Shown one piece after another: positions 30,858 to 43,700 of a DNA stretch of 64,000 nucleotides. The DNA lies in assembly GCF_000327385.1 (NCBI RefSeq), contig NW_008707426.1, positions 331,863 through 395,862 of the forward strand. The letters are read 5' to 3'. Below the pieces are notes generated by a model. The model was not told the DNA's origin and made no database searches. It saw only the letters and a program-made list of their open reading frames with translations. Made by a program: the position numbers and the translations under genes. The DNA is from Lottia gigantea (Eukaryota; Mollusca; Gastropoda; Lottiidae). Within the stretch, counting starts at the first letter, position 1, and every line of letters begins with the position of its first letter.

Positions 30858-31035
30858 CTCGATTAATTGGACAGAACCAGATTATGTTTCATTCAAAATA
30901 TTCCTTAATCCTCCATTTTGAATTTTTTTTTTTCTGGCACAGGTGAAACGCATTCTGAACTCTGTTCCAATTGTTTCATTGAACCTCCAGTTGATTCCAT
31001 GAATTCCAAACGTCCAGACCTCTCCAATTGAGTGG
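30858..31035 (-). repeat. Rep-E MITE copy
   Basis: The right end CTCCAATTGAGTGGCCCC and inside ATTCCATGAATTCCAAACG and AACGCATTCTGAACTCTG match Rep-E at 43690 and 49360. The left end is degraded. Confidence 0.7.
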
Positions 31036-31267
31036 CCCCAGAGCAATAGATATAGGTTTATTTTGATTGTCAATACCCCAAATTATAATAACAAAAAAAA
31101 ATCTTTTCAAATTATTCCCCTTGGCTGATTTGTGAAATATTTTGATTCATAAATTCTGATTTATATTTCAACTTAAAAAAAAAAAACATTTTGAGAAAAA
31201 CCAAAGCTTGTAGTCAGAACATCACCCCTCTTGCATCCAATTTTTACTGGCTGATAGAGCTCACTTT

Positions 31268-31609
31268 AAAAAGGATTGTCAAGAAGTGTTTTGGGGACAC
31301 TGATAGCATCAATTTGCCCCATTCCAATTTTCAATCTGACGGATAACATCGATTCACATCATTCCAATTTTTTGATCAGATGTCTGTGGTTCCTGCGATT
31401 CAACTAAAACTAAGTGTTTGATGATGTCACTCATCACAAAGGGCCTTGTGTGATTAAACATATTTGGTGATTAGTGACTTCATCAAACACTTAAGTTTAA
31501 GTGGAATTGCAGGAACCACTAACGTCTGAAGTGGAATGGTGCTAATCGATGTTATCAGTGTCCCTGATAAACATAAAAATATTTAAAAAACCTCTTTACA
31601 ATCTCTTTA
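31268..31609. repeat. Rep-B fold-back element, full length
   Basis: Both arms are present, with a short internal duplication of the AGCATCAATTTGCCCCATTC segment. The ends are AAGGATTGTCAAGAAG and CCTCTTTACAATCTCTTT. It lies just beyond the DNAJB11 3' end. Confidence 0.88.
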
Positions 31610-31673
31610 ACAACTAAAGCTAAATATATGCATTATTGAAAAAAGGCATGAAGTTTTACAGATTAACAAGACA

Positions 31674-31679
31674 TTTATT
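31674..31679 (-). terminator. Candidate polyadenylation signal of DNAJB11
   Basis: AATAAA reads on the minus strand 270 bases after the DNAJB11 stop codon, between the coding end and the Rep-B element. Confidence 0.5.
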
Positions 31680-31948
31680 TTAACTCTGAAAACATGGAAA
31701 ATTTCAGACTCAAACTTTACATTTTCAATCAAAAACTGACCACACGTTCCATTTTATTTCTGATAAGTGTTACTGAAGGCTGAAATTGAGCTCTATCACC
31801 TGGTTACGTAGAAATTTAGACTATAAGAATAGTTGTATAACAAATATTAGGTCTCAGTCATACAAAATGATATCAACAATGAAATGACATGATAATCTGG
31901 TATATCAACAAATAATATATAAATTACACTATCTAAAAAGACTGGATG

Positions 31949-34900
31949 TTAAAAACCTTGAAGACCATTGTAAACTGTTTGTTTTGACTCCTGTCCTAAC
32001 AACTCCTTCAATGCTGAAAAAAATATAATTTAAAATTAAGAGCTTGCATGCAGGGGCATTTCCACAAAATGCCTGATGGAGAGCCCAAAATGTAGGTGTC
32101 AAAACCCTGGCTCAGGCTGCCTGAGATACTCAGAAGCCAACAGATTTCAGATGGCCTAAGATGAGTTTTTACTTTTCAGACCTTTCACAGGCCTTAGGGA
32201 AAGGTCACGGCCCAGTCGTCAAGGGCCATGCATCCAGGGATGCTACTCTTCAGTCTTCATGTAGCTTAGACTATCCAGTTCTTCAGACATACATATGGAT
32301 GTGGTATCGTCACTGTTTAGGGCCAGACATTTAACTTTTGAGTTTCATTTGAAAAGTTTTATCAATACCAATTACCATGAAACTAAACTACAATCCCTTT
32401 AAACAATGAATGGAAATCTTTTGAGCTAAAAAGTGAAATCTATACAAACCTTGTCGTTGTTCTTCTGTTAAAGATCCTTTAGGAAATTCCACATCAAAAG
32501 TGATATATAAAGCTCCTTTTACGTTATTATTTTCATAATTTGGCATCCCTTCTCCTGATTTCCGTAATCTGGCACCAGGCCACGTAATTTTATCTCTAGA
32601 TACATGAACCTGAAAAAAAAAAATAAATGGAGTTTAATTTCCTTTGGTTCTAACTTACTGAACTTAATTATTTGGTATGTTTCTTCATTAAAGGGACAAG
32701 TTCGCCATTTTCGGTGGTTGATTTGGGTCTTAAATATATGTAAATAGTCTTCAGTAGTACTAAAAGTGTACAAAAATGGCATAATTCCTTCAAAAATATC
32801 TCAAACTAGGAATAGCACTTCTTATTTTTATATAATTATGTCTTTTCTATGTAAAATATGGATGAGTCGTCTTTTTAACTTTCAATCTGCGATAGTTGTA
32901 GACACACATGGATTTGAAGGCTTAATTTTGGCGGTGAGCTGTGAACACTATTACTGATTAGCTTAGCTAAAAAGAAACGTTTCTGAGACTAAAGCATCCA
33001 GATAAAAGAATAAGCAAACCCTGCCTTACCCTATGATTATCTAAATGATTTATTTCCATTTCAAAACCCACCATGGCATCAACTAGACTTATTGTTACAT
33101 TGGTATACAGATCATCTCCTCTTCTCTCAAACTTTTTATGTCTATAATAAATAAACATGACTTCAATAATACTTCAAAATAATTGACGTGATGATCTACA
33201 GATCCATATTTATTTATACAATCATCCTCAGTTACACCCTCCAAGACTGGGGGTACAAATAGGGGACAGACCGACTCGAAGGGGGCACAACTGTCGAGGC
33301 TGAGTTCAAAATGTTGCAACTCTTTGGAGGCATCATAGTTGCAAGCCTCTCATGGAGTGTCTGAGAGAGTTCTCCTCAGAAAATATTCGAAAATTGAATT
33401 GATTTAGCACATTTGATTTCTAACACATATTTCGGGGCAAAAACATATAAAAAATCATATTTTTAAATTTTTCAAAAGTAAAGTGGGCGTACAATAGGGG
33501 GTGCAAACTATTTTTCTAGGGGTCTAATAGAATTAGACTTACTTTGCCTGTTTTATTTTAAATTTCAAATCCCCAGGTTCACCATCTATATGAGGTTCTC
33601 CTAAAAAAAATAATACAAACCAATTAAAGGGACTAGTGCCTCATTTTGGGATGTTGATTTGGGTCTTGTATATATGTAAATAGTCTTCAGAAGTACTAGA
33701 AATGTACAAAATCGCATAATTTCTTCAAAACAACACTCAAATTAGGAATTTTGCTTTCTCATCGTGTAAAAATAAAATTGCTGTAACAGGTGATATAGGA
33801 CTGACTCTTGATTCTTTGTAAGATCAAATTCAAGTTACAAGAGTACATAGATGATGTACGGTGTCCGGTGCGGTGTATGGAGCTGGATTATCGATACAGT
33901 AGAAAATAGTAGAAGTGCATCATGTCTGCATTGTGTCTGGACATGTACCTCATGTTTCCACTGGTTCTATTTTCTCCTGTAGCCATAATCCCCCATCGTA
34001 CACCACACCAGACATCGTCTATTCGCTACTTCAATCAGACCATGGCAGTATTGTTATTTCTTATATCGTTATAAGAGGTTTCAAGCGGTCACCCACAATA
34101 TAATATGTACATAGTCATACCTTCAGCAACAAAAGGATAAATTTGACCGTCTCTCATTCCCGGTTCAATCTCTATTTCTAATATTCTTTCTTCTGGTACA
34201 AATCTACACGAAAAAAACACAAAATTACAAATTTCAAACAAAAAAATATTGTCAATAAACACTTTTACATGCATTAATGTTAATCTTTTCTGTGGTATGT
34301 TTTGTTGAATTACAGAAGAAAATGCATTCGGCCATCCTTGAGAGTTTCCGCACAGCTGAATTTGTCTTGGTAATGAATGGTAAATTGTGTTTTGTCTTCT
34401 TGGGAGAGCAGTTATTTACGGGTAAATGGATTTTTTCCAGATTTTAAGGTAAGGAACGGATACACATTATACATGCTTGCGCATTATATTCGGAAATATA
34501 CGGTAGTCCTAAACAACCAGCCTCTATATTAGATCCACAGCTCACAGCTCTTTAACTAAAAATCTCACAGCTCTTTAACTGAAAATCTCACAGCTCATGA
34601 ACTGAAAATCTCATAGCTCTTGAACTGAAATCTCACCTAACATTGGGACACTCATCACAAACTTGCTGCTGACTCATCTGAAATCGACCAGGACCAAGCT
34701 GAGTTGTTACCATTTCATTTCTACAGTTACATTTCCTGGTACCTTTAGCTGGTTTAGCTACTGGTTTATATCTAATAACCTAAAATATACAACATGTTTT
34801 CATTTCAAATTCCTAATCTATAAACTCACCCTAGCAAGGACTCAAATACAGGTATGCCATTTTTGGGGATGATTTGGGTCATGTATATATGTAAATAGTC

Positions 34901-37089
34901 TTTAGAAGTACTAGAAATGTAAAAAAAATCGCACAATTCCTTCAAAAATCGTCATTTTAACATTCAAAAGCCAGTAATTTCGGACACACATGGATTTGAA
35001 GGCTCAAATTTCCACAGTGACCTGTGAACACTATTACTAATTGGCTTATCTAAAAATTTCCTGTTTCTGAGACTAAAGAACAAACAAATGGTGAACCTGT
35101 ACCTTTAAGAAACTGAAAATGTGTACAGTATGATATATGATAAACTATAAATGGTTTGAAATGAACTCTTTTGGCCTACATTCTGCACATAAATGAAGGC
35201 TAGCAATACCGGCTTACCTCAACAAAATTCCCAGAATACAATTCCTCTAGAGTGACTTCCAGATCCATCAAGACATCCCCTCCTCGGGGTGTTTCCTGTT
35301 CCTGATTACCTCCAAAACCAAAACCAAAATCTCCAAAAAAGCTGAAAAAGAGATTGAAATAATTTACTTCCTCAAATTCAAATATGCTTTCTGACAGGGC
35401 TGGTGGTTTTTTATAACTCCTGACCGGGCATTCTAATATGTAACTAAAGATCTGTACACCAATCTTCATCAAGTTCATGAAAAATGCAAACAAATACATT
35501 GAAAATGTCCTAAAGATCAACATTACAGTCAGACACTTTGGAGCTCTAATCAGACATGACTGGCAAATACAGTTAAATCAACAGCCCTGCTGTCTAGACT
35601 GTCCCTATATCGCCTGTCAAGGAATAATGGTAACAAAAATTTGAGATAGAATAGCAGACCAGATGTTAGACCCAGACTTCCATACTGACCAGCATGAATA
35701 CATTATGAGTTGGAGGCAGAGGAGGAGGGAATGGAATAAATCTTTTGAACAAGAAATTCATCCTGTTTAAAACTGGAGAAAAAAGGTTTACCTTGAAAAT
35801 GGGTCTCCATGAGTATCACTTTTACTGAGTCCTTCTTCACCATGACGATCATAAATCTTTCTTTTATCAGCATCAGATAAAACCTACAATACACAACCAG
35901 TCATGAAATGAAGTTTCTATGTTGTGAATAGTTGCAAGACCATTTAATAAACAAGCAAACACTACAGGACAATATTCATACTGTTCTTTAAAGAGATTGT
36001 TTTCTAAATTTTGTATGTCCCTGTTATGCTGTTCTTTAAATAAACCAAGACTTTTAACTTCAGAGAGTCCACACTGTTTAAAAGACCAAAAAACTCTTAT
36101 TACCTCATAGGCAGCTCCTAAATCCTGGAATCTTCTCTCGGCATCAGGATCATCTTTATTTTTATCAGGATGATGTTCTTTAGCTAGTTTACGATAAGCT
36201 CGTTTTATTTGATTTGTGTTAGCACTTTTAGAAACTCCCAATATAGAATAAAAATCACGGCTGAAAAAGAAACAGTACAAAATAATAGCCATTAGTGTCT
36301 CAGTCTAGACCAAATTATCATTCTGTGGCTATTATTTTTGTAAAAAGTCACTTTAGTTAGGGTCTAACAATAGCCCTCTTGAACTCGATGTCGTCTGCTC
36401 TAACCAATCATAAGGTAATAACTACCGAGTATTTCACTTTGAACAGTAAGCTGAGAAGGTGATTAGCCTAGTCAACTCATCTACCTGTCAACTTGGCAAC
36501 AGTTAACTCGCCATTATGGAAAGGACGATGAAGGTTTCAAGATTTACTCACATTTTTGATTTGCATTGGAATGACTTATGACAAATTTTGATCTTCATAA
36601 AAGATTGACCGATTGACCCATTGAAATGACAGAATTAGAGATAATTCTCAGAAACATTTCATTGACATTGGCTTTTTACTTTACTTTAGCCCTAGTTTTC
36701 ATTTTACTTTTTAAGTCTTTGCCAAGCTCATCATGTTAAAATCTAATCAAATGGAAGATCAACTTGGTAGAATCCGGGACATTGTTAGCAATCACTGAAT
36801 AATCATCATGGACTTGATTGAGGTTATTGTTATAAAAATAAAGGATGCTCAGCTATCAACCAATGGGTGTCATCCACGCAACAAAAAAGCTGTCTGCTAC
36901 AATTCCTTCGTGTAAATGTGAGTGAAAAAATGTCTAATTATGAATAAAAATTATCAAAAAGTTTCGTAAAGAAACTTTGATATCTCTTCTTGTCTAGATT
37001 AAATAATACACCTACCCAGCCAAAACCTGAACTGCCAAAATTAATATTTGAAGCACAAAAACAGAATTCCATGCGACGATCGACGCCAT
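31949..37089 (-). CDS. DNAJB11: DnaJ homologue subfamily B member 11 (ER Hsp40), 355 aa
   Basis: Ten minus-strand exons in consistent phase: 37016-37089, 36104-36260, 35792-35883, 35218-35341, 34637-34779, 34121-34203, 33543-33600, 33030-33141, 32450-32609, 31949-32013 (1,068 nt). DNAJB11 is a soluble ER co-chaperone that hands unfolded secretory clients to BiP. Visible parts: signal peptide ([17 protein letters not shown]); J domain with [12 protein letters not shown] and the HPD triad in KEHHPDKNK; a Gly/Phe-rich link ([11 protein letters not shown]); the DNAJB11-specific cysteine element ([16 protein letters not shown]); substrate-binding segments ([43 protein letters not shown]); and the YNGLQGF end. 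Length matches the vertebrate protein closely. Start codons of DNAJB11 and MCRS1 face away from each other 664 bases apart. Introns hold several Rep-A copies. Confidence 0.97.
32690..32990 (+). repeat. Rep-A element in DNAJB11 intron 8
   Basis: AAAGGGACAAGTTCGCCATT, TCTTAAATATATGTAAATAG, GAGTCGTCTTTTTAACTTTC and ACACATGGATTTGAAGGC are in family order, ending with CTGAGACTAAAG. Confidence 0.85.
33230..33520 (-). repeat. Rep-I dispersed repeat in DNAJB11 intron 7
   Basis: TTCAAAATGTTGCAACTCTT, GAGGCATCATAGTTGCAAG, CCTCTCATGGAGTGTCTGAG and AAAGTGGGCGTACAATAGG match 25370-25620. Confidence 0.65.
33625..33765 (+). repeat. Rep-A, 5' third
   Basis: AAAGGGACTAGTGCCTCATT, CTTGTATATATGTAAATAGT and GAAGTACTAGAAATGTAC, breaking off after AAATTAGGAATTTTG. 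DNAJB11 intron 6. Confidence 0.8.
33766..34120. other. DNAJB11 intron 6 remainder
   Basis: Unique-looking sequence with a loose inverted pair (GATGTACGGTGTCCGGTG near 33853 and CACACCAGACATCGTCTA near 34003). No exon or RNA seen. Confidence 0.4.
34855..35075 (+). repeat. Rep-A element in DNAJB11 intron 4
   Basis: Starts GCCATTTTTGGGGATGATTT and includes TATATGTAAATAGTCTTTAG, ACACATGGATTTGAAGGC and CTGTTTCTGAGACTAAAG. A central part is missing. Confidence 0.8.
35342..35791. other. DNAJB11 intron 3
   Basis: 450 bases between exons 3 and 4. Unique sequence with no exon, RNA or clear repeat. The 107-codon minus-strand open frame at 35200-35523 contains exon 4 read through into this intron. Confidence 0.45.
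36345..36415. repeat. Rep-C fragment in DNAJB11 intron 1
   Basis: CACTTTAGTTAGGGTCTAAC, AATAGCCCTCTTGAACTC and GTCTGCTCTAACCAATC are the left arm of Rep-C. Confidence 0.6.
36416..37015. other. DNAJB11 intron 1 remainder, nothing recognised
   Basis: About 600 bases of AT-rich unique sequence with no exon or repeat family that I can name. Confidence 0.4.
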
Positions 37090-37753
37090 TTTCAAACTTC
37101 CTGCCACGGTAGGTTAAGATGCATTCTGGGGGAGTCCTTTTCTCGAAAACGTACCCAAAACAAACACACAAAATTAATAATTATAATAGTTAATCTATTT
37201 TGCTTTGATGAAATCTTGTTTAGCAATTTAGGAAAATTATTTTAAAATGTCATCTTTTTTTTCCAAATCGTAATGCATTATTTGACCAAAACCAACAATT
37301 TTCAATGAAGAGGTACATATTTGTATGGTCTAAGAGAGGAAATCAAAGAAAGACGAATTTTGTTGTTGTATGACAATCAAGACTAAATGTCGACAAAGAG
37401 GAATGACACTGTGACAAACAAGACTATCAGACCAATTTAGTTACTGTGTGACAATCAAGACTATTCATAAAGGGAGGCGACTCATATTAAACGAAGTTTA
37501 TTGTTCTTTTTTTTAAATTTTGTCGCTTGACATGAGTCGATTAAATCGAATTTGGAATTTGTATTTTGTAAATATATGATTGTTTTTTATATTAATAAAG
37601 AAATTAAATTTTTGTCAAATCGGCAAGTTTTCGTTTCGGAAAATAAAATTCCATATTCAAAATGGCGCTGAAAAGTTGAAAACATCAATAATTTTTATTA
37701 AAACATTGATTTTTAATGTAATTAAGAAGTTTTGATGAAAATTGTTCAGCAAT
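37090..37753. promoter_or_regulatory. Shared divergent promoter region of DNAJB11 and MCRS1
   Basis: The two start codons lie 664 bases apart in head-to-head orientation, with no other gene between. I see no TATA box at a useful distance from either start. ATGGCG-type contexts occur near both ends (AAAATGGCGTCG on minus; CAAAATGGCGCTG at 37660 on plus, an upstream ATG that is out of the MCRS1 frame). Use as a bidirectional promoter is inferred from geometry alone. Confidence 0.5.
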
Positions 37754-40700
37754 ATGGCAGATTCAGGTATAAGAAACAAAATTTTATGTTCATCTGAGCT
37801 CGAATTGTGTGTGGTTTCTACTAATAGAGCTGAAGTCATGTCGATCAATTACATACAATGTTGTTATTGTTTTGATAGTAGTAATGATGATGATAATGAT
37901 GATGATTAATCCATTGTTTTCGGGTACAGGCAGTCTGATAGGCCCACTACTCAGTACAATATGTAATTTTAACTGTATTACAGTATACCATTTGTGTTAG
38001 AATGTCTTTGGGTCCAAAGATGAAGCTCCTATTTAGAAGCAGAAACGACAGAATGTGAAACTGCAATTAGCCCAATTAGGATCAGAAATGAAGGACTCAA
38101 GCTGATACCATTACTAAAGACTAAGATATTTGCCCCAAACAAACCTCAGCATGTATTTTTGTAATTTCAATTTTGTATATTGTTTTTACAATCATTTTCA
38201 CCCAATGAAAAGTGGAATGTAAAACTCAAATTTATTCCAGAATGTTTCCTTAATGATTTTTTTTTTTTTTTTTTCAGAATCTCAAAATGTACCAACAACG
38301 CCAGTCAGCTCATCATCTCTACCAGCCATGAAAACTCAATCGCCAGATGTAGAATCGCCAACACCTTTACCAACCATGGTGACTCCTAAGGCACCTCCAA
38401 AAACAACACCACATAGAAACATACGCACACCTCAAGTTGATCCAATCCCAGCAAGGAGGAGCTCTACACGTACGATAAAACGCAAGAAATTTGATGATGA
38501 GATGGTAGAAAGTAGTCTTTATAATAAAATTGATCGTCAAACACCAAGTCGACCAAAAATACCAAGTCTTGTTCCTCTTGCAACTCCAAGTTCATCCACC
38601 ACTGCTATGATTATTCCTGTTGAAAAAACAGAAGTTCCAGTTATAGTTCCTGTATTACCGGTAGTTCCCCCACCCCCTGTGGTCCCTGCCCCTCCAGCTC
38701 CTATACCAGAGAAAAAGATCAATTTACCACCTGCAAAAAGCAGCTCAAGGGTGAGTAGAAGGGTAACAAGTTACTATGCAACAGAAAGCACTGGCACAGG
38801 CTTTAAAGCAGTTTGTAGAGATTGGGGTAGTTGAAAGTTTAGTTACTATTCAACAGAAGGCACTGGCACTGGCATAGGCTTAAAAAATACGGTGCTCACT
38901 AATGCTTTCCTTTAATGGATTTTATTGTTGGCTCAGTTCAGCGATTGATTAAAAAAAGCTCAACCTGTTAGATTGGACTTCTTTTTTTTTATTTCAACAA
39001 ATTAATATTTTATTCCAAATGATAAAATTGCAGCTTTTCTTAAATGCTCTGTCTAATTTTCAGCCTTCGAAGTCCAGTTCAAAGAGACCAAAAAGACCAC
39101 GGGTATGTTTCTATTTATTTGAAAATGTTTTGTGTTGAAGGGAAACCATGTGGAAGAGATTACTACTTATTCAGGGGTATACTGGAGAAAATATATCTTT
39201 GACACTAAAAGGGACAGGTGCGCCATTTTTTGGGGGGGAGGGGGGGGGGGGTGATTTTAATCTTGAATATATGCAAATAGACTTCAGAAGGAAGTACTAG
39301 AAATGTACGAATTCACAAAATTCCTTTGAAATACTTCAAACTGGGAATTTTACTCACTTTCCCTACGTCTTTACTATATATCACAGATATACATAGTATT
39401 TAAACAGTTTTTATTATACGCCCACATGAAATGGGGGGCGTATATTGCCGTCACCCATGTTCGTCCATCCGTCCACAATTGCTCGGAAACATTCTACAAG
39501 ATGCAATTCTTGACGGAATGGTATGAATCGAAATTCGAAAAATATTTAGCATCAGTTATTGCCCACGTTTTTGAGAACGCGTTCAATTTTTAGCTCGTAA
39601 ACACTCTAGAAGGCTCAATTCTTGACAGATTTTGACAAAACTTGGTGAAATTGTTATTTACCACCCATGGAAAATTGACCTTGTTATTGAAAACGCTTTC
39701 GAATTTTAGCTTAAACGCATGATTCTTGCCAGATTTTGACAAAACTTGATTTTATTATTCAGTACAGTGCTGAAGATTGAATTTTGCCTTCTAGAGTTTT
39801 CACAAGCTAAAAATTGAACACTTTTTCAAGAACAAGGGCAATAACTCATACTGAAGGTTGAATATTTCATACTGGTGATTCTTACTGTACTGCTAAATAT
39901 TTATGTTCAAAACAAAGCTGCCAGTGGGCATATATTACCTTGCCTGGCAAGCTATTTTTATTATTTCCCATTATAGGCTGTGCTGGCAGCATCATCTAAA
40001 GATCTTGGTAGATGGAAGGCTCAAGATGATCTGTTACTAATCAACGCTGTTCAACAATGTAATGATTTAAGTCTAGTTCACACTGGAGTCAAATTTTCCT
40101 GTCATTTTACTCTAAAAGAAATACAGGAACGATGGTATGCTTTACTCTACGATCAACAAATATCAAAGTAAGTCTTCATTCCAGTAAGTTTTCAGTCTAA
40201 TTAATATTTGACCAAATTTTCATTCCCTTTTTTATCAGCTTTTCTTTTTTAAAATGGCCACTTCAGTCTCTTAAGACAGGCCCCTTCAATAGTCGTCATA
40301 ATAACCTTTTGACATACCCTGCTTTAACTAATCAGATTTCTGTCTTCTCCAGTACTGGCATTTGGTGAGAGAGTGAAGGAAGTTGATTGGTTAAAGCAGA
40401 TGTCATCCTATTAGGTCAAAAGTTAATTTGGCAAATGTTTAAGAGGGCAGTCTTTAGACCCTAACTGAAGTGAATGTTTTGAAAATAAAAGCTAATATAA
40501 AAAATGGAAGGAAAGTTTGATTTAATTTTGATTAATTCAAATACTGGCAGTCTGGTTTCTATGTTAAAACAACTGGAACTAGCTTATGTGTTGTCCTGAA
40601 CAATTATTTCACCAAACTTAAAGATGGGTTTCTTTATTTTTTTATTATTAAGCAAACTATTTGATTAATTGGTGTTTCTAATAAATTATCATCTATTCTT

Positions 40701-43700
40701 AAACATATCATATTATGTTCTTATTGCATATAATTAAGAGTTATAACCAATCAGAAATGTCCATGTATTTTCTTCTTATTTTAATATTTAATAAATTTCA
40801 GACTATCAATACAGACTATGAAGATGTTACACCCAGATATCATCGGCCAAGTTCAAGCTAAAGCTCTATTTAGTAATAGAGAGGAAGAATTACTAGGAAC
40901 AATTCCCTCGGTAAGTGTTTTGATAACTTTTAAACGGACAGATTCGCCATTTTCAGGTTTTTTTTTGGAGTCTTGAATATATGTAAATAGACTTCAAAAG
41001 TACTAGAAATCACATAATCCCTTCTAAAATACCTCAAACTAGGAATTTCTTTTCCTATTTTTATAGATGTCTTTTCTAATATGGCAAAGTCTGAAGAAAA
41101 AACTTGTTGTCTATTTAACTTTCTAACATGGATTAACTTAGACTCACATGGTTTTGAAGGTTCAAATTTCACAATTTTTTTGACAGCTTGTACTTTAGTT
41201 TCAGAAACCGAAATTTTTTGCTAAGCTGATCAGTAATAGTGTTTATATTTCAACATTGAAATTTGAAGCTTCCATTCCATATTTATCCACATTTGAAATG
41301 ACGACTCATCTTTTCTTGAGACACTGCCATGTATGGGAAAAGAAATTCCTACTTTTTTTTTGGAAGGAATTATGAAATTATGAATCTCAGTCTAACTTCC
41401 GTTCCTCTTTTATTAGTTTCGTTTCGAATGTTTTATTAGCTTTGTACGTAACCACTACAGTAAGGTCTAACACTGTCCTTCTTGACTTTTCATTCTGTTA
41501 ACCTTTGCTTGACCTCTGTTTTCACCAGTCACGTGGCTGCCCTTTCCATCGACTGAGTTTGATTTGCCAATACCCACTTGCTAAATCTAACGTACTAAAA
41601 GATTTGGCACCACCATGACTATCTAGCATCTGATTGGACAGCCAAAGGTTAACAGAATGAAAAGTCAAGAAGGACAGTGTTAGACCCTACTGTAGTGGCT
41701 ACGTACAAAGCTAATAGCTAATAAAAACTTCGAAACGAAACTTATAAAATACAAATGGAGGTTAGGTCTAATTTTGATTAAACTGTTGAATCTGTCTCTT
41801 TAAGTGAACTGTTTTGAAATCTCCTCATGCAATTTTAGCCCATCTCTCTTCTATTCAAAAGCAACTTTTTGATTTGTTTTACTTTATTTCAGACCAAGAA
41901 TCCGTCCATTGAAAGATTTCAAGACCTGGTAAACGAACATCCAGAAGATTTCTACCCACTGAGAACACCTAAAGCTCTTCACACTCATTGGCTACTTTTA
42001 AAACAATATCACTTACTTCCCGACCAATCAGGTATTGACTAAATTATCCAATTTATAAATCGACATTGTTCATTGCAAACTAACCAAAATGTCAGATAAA
42101 TCTTAAAAAGGGATTGTAAAGTGGTTTTCTATATTTTTTATGTGTATTTGGCCATACTGATGACCTCTGCTTTGACCAATCAAATGCCTTCACCCTCTCA
42201 CAAAATCTCAGCACTGGAGAGGGCAGAAGTTTGATTGGTTAAAGCGGGGGTCATCGGGTTAGGTTAAAAGATTATTTTGAGAAATGTTCAAGAAGATCCT
42301 AACTGAAAGGTTAAAGCAGGTGTCATCAGATAAGTTCAAAAGGTTCAAGAAGGCCGTCTTTAGACCCTAACTGAATGGTTAAAGCAGGTGTCATCAGATA
42401 AAAATCAAAAGGTTATTTTGACAAATTTTCAAGTAGGCCGTCTTTAGACCTTAACTGAAGTGGCTAATTAAAGATAATAGCTAATGAAAAACGGAATGAA
42501 AGTTTGGTCTGATTTGAATTAGACTGGTCTAATTATAGTATATTATTAATTTTTAGTACAACCAATGCCAAGAGGAGATCATATTTTAAATTTTTCTGAT
42601 GCAGAAGATGCTATTCATGATGAAGAGTTACTGTAAGTTAGAAATCTCAGATCACTTTTATCTGCCTCTATTCCAGCCTCTATTCCAGCCTCTGATAGCT
42701 ATTTTGAAAGTTGTCGACAGGTGTAGAGACAGAAAAACCAGGCCCTTTTTTATGGAAATTTTTCCAGAAAATTAAGTTCACAAGGACCTTGTCTTGTTCT
42801 ATAGCACAGAGTGTTAATTCTTTACAGTAAATGACGTCATATGCATGGTTACTCCGAGCGCATGGCGGTTGTGGGTTCAATTTTCGATCGGTGTGTGATA
42901 GTCTGATGACCTTGAATAAGTCATCTTCACTCATAATTCCAGTCGACCCATTATGGGTACAGATAATCTGGGAAAGATCAATGCCAAGAGGTTTGGTCAA
43001 GGACCAGCTGGTCGAAAGGATCCTTAACTGTGAACTTTAGTTAATCTTTGTAAGACATATAGAACTTAAGTTCACCTGTAGATGACAATGTAGATTGTTA
43101 AAACGTAGTATTAAATAAAATTAAGGAGTAGTATACCATGAAATTTCTTACCATCTGGTCCCACGCCAAAGCTCTTGGCAATGGACTTCCTGTACTATTT
43201 ATGTAATAATGATGTTAGATAGTTATATCAGTATTTTTGTTGAAATAGGCCTAAACCTAACTTTGTTTTTTTTTCAGGGAGCCAAAAGATGAAGCTGTGG
43301 AAAAAGGTAAATATATTTTTTTCTTGATACTTTTGCTGATAGACATTACAAAGTAGACACAGTACATTCTTTCACATTAAAGATCCCCCGACAGTTGGAT
43401 ATCGAAAAAGAGTAGGCTATGGCCTCTGTCCTTGCAAAATTTCCCTCATTGCATCCTGCATGGCGTTGCCTGTCTTCATTAGCCCACATGGTGCAGACAA
43501 GTAGGATGTGAAACTCATTCATTTCATTTCATTTGACAGAATTAATGGTAGCTGACAGAAGATGTAAGAAAGAGATTCGACATTTAGAAGAAGAAATGCC
43601 TAAGTTACAATGTCTAGTGGACAATGTTACAGGTCAGAATTTCTATTTTTCAATATTTGATAATCAAACAAATGTTTTAGAAGTGACTATAGGGGTTGCC

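Noticed and set aside
42788-43035. Possible tRNA gene
   Set aside because: It has A- and B-box-like signals, but the body and a second copy at 59228-59458 show it is a SINE without a tRNA cloverleaf.
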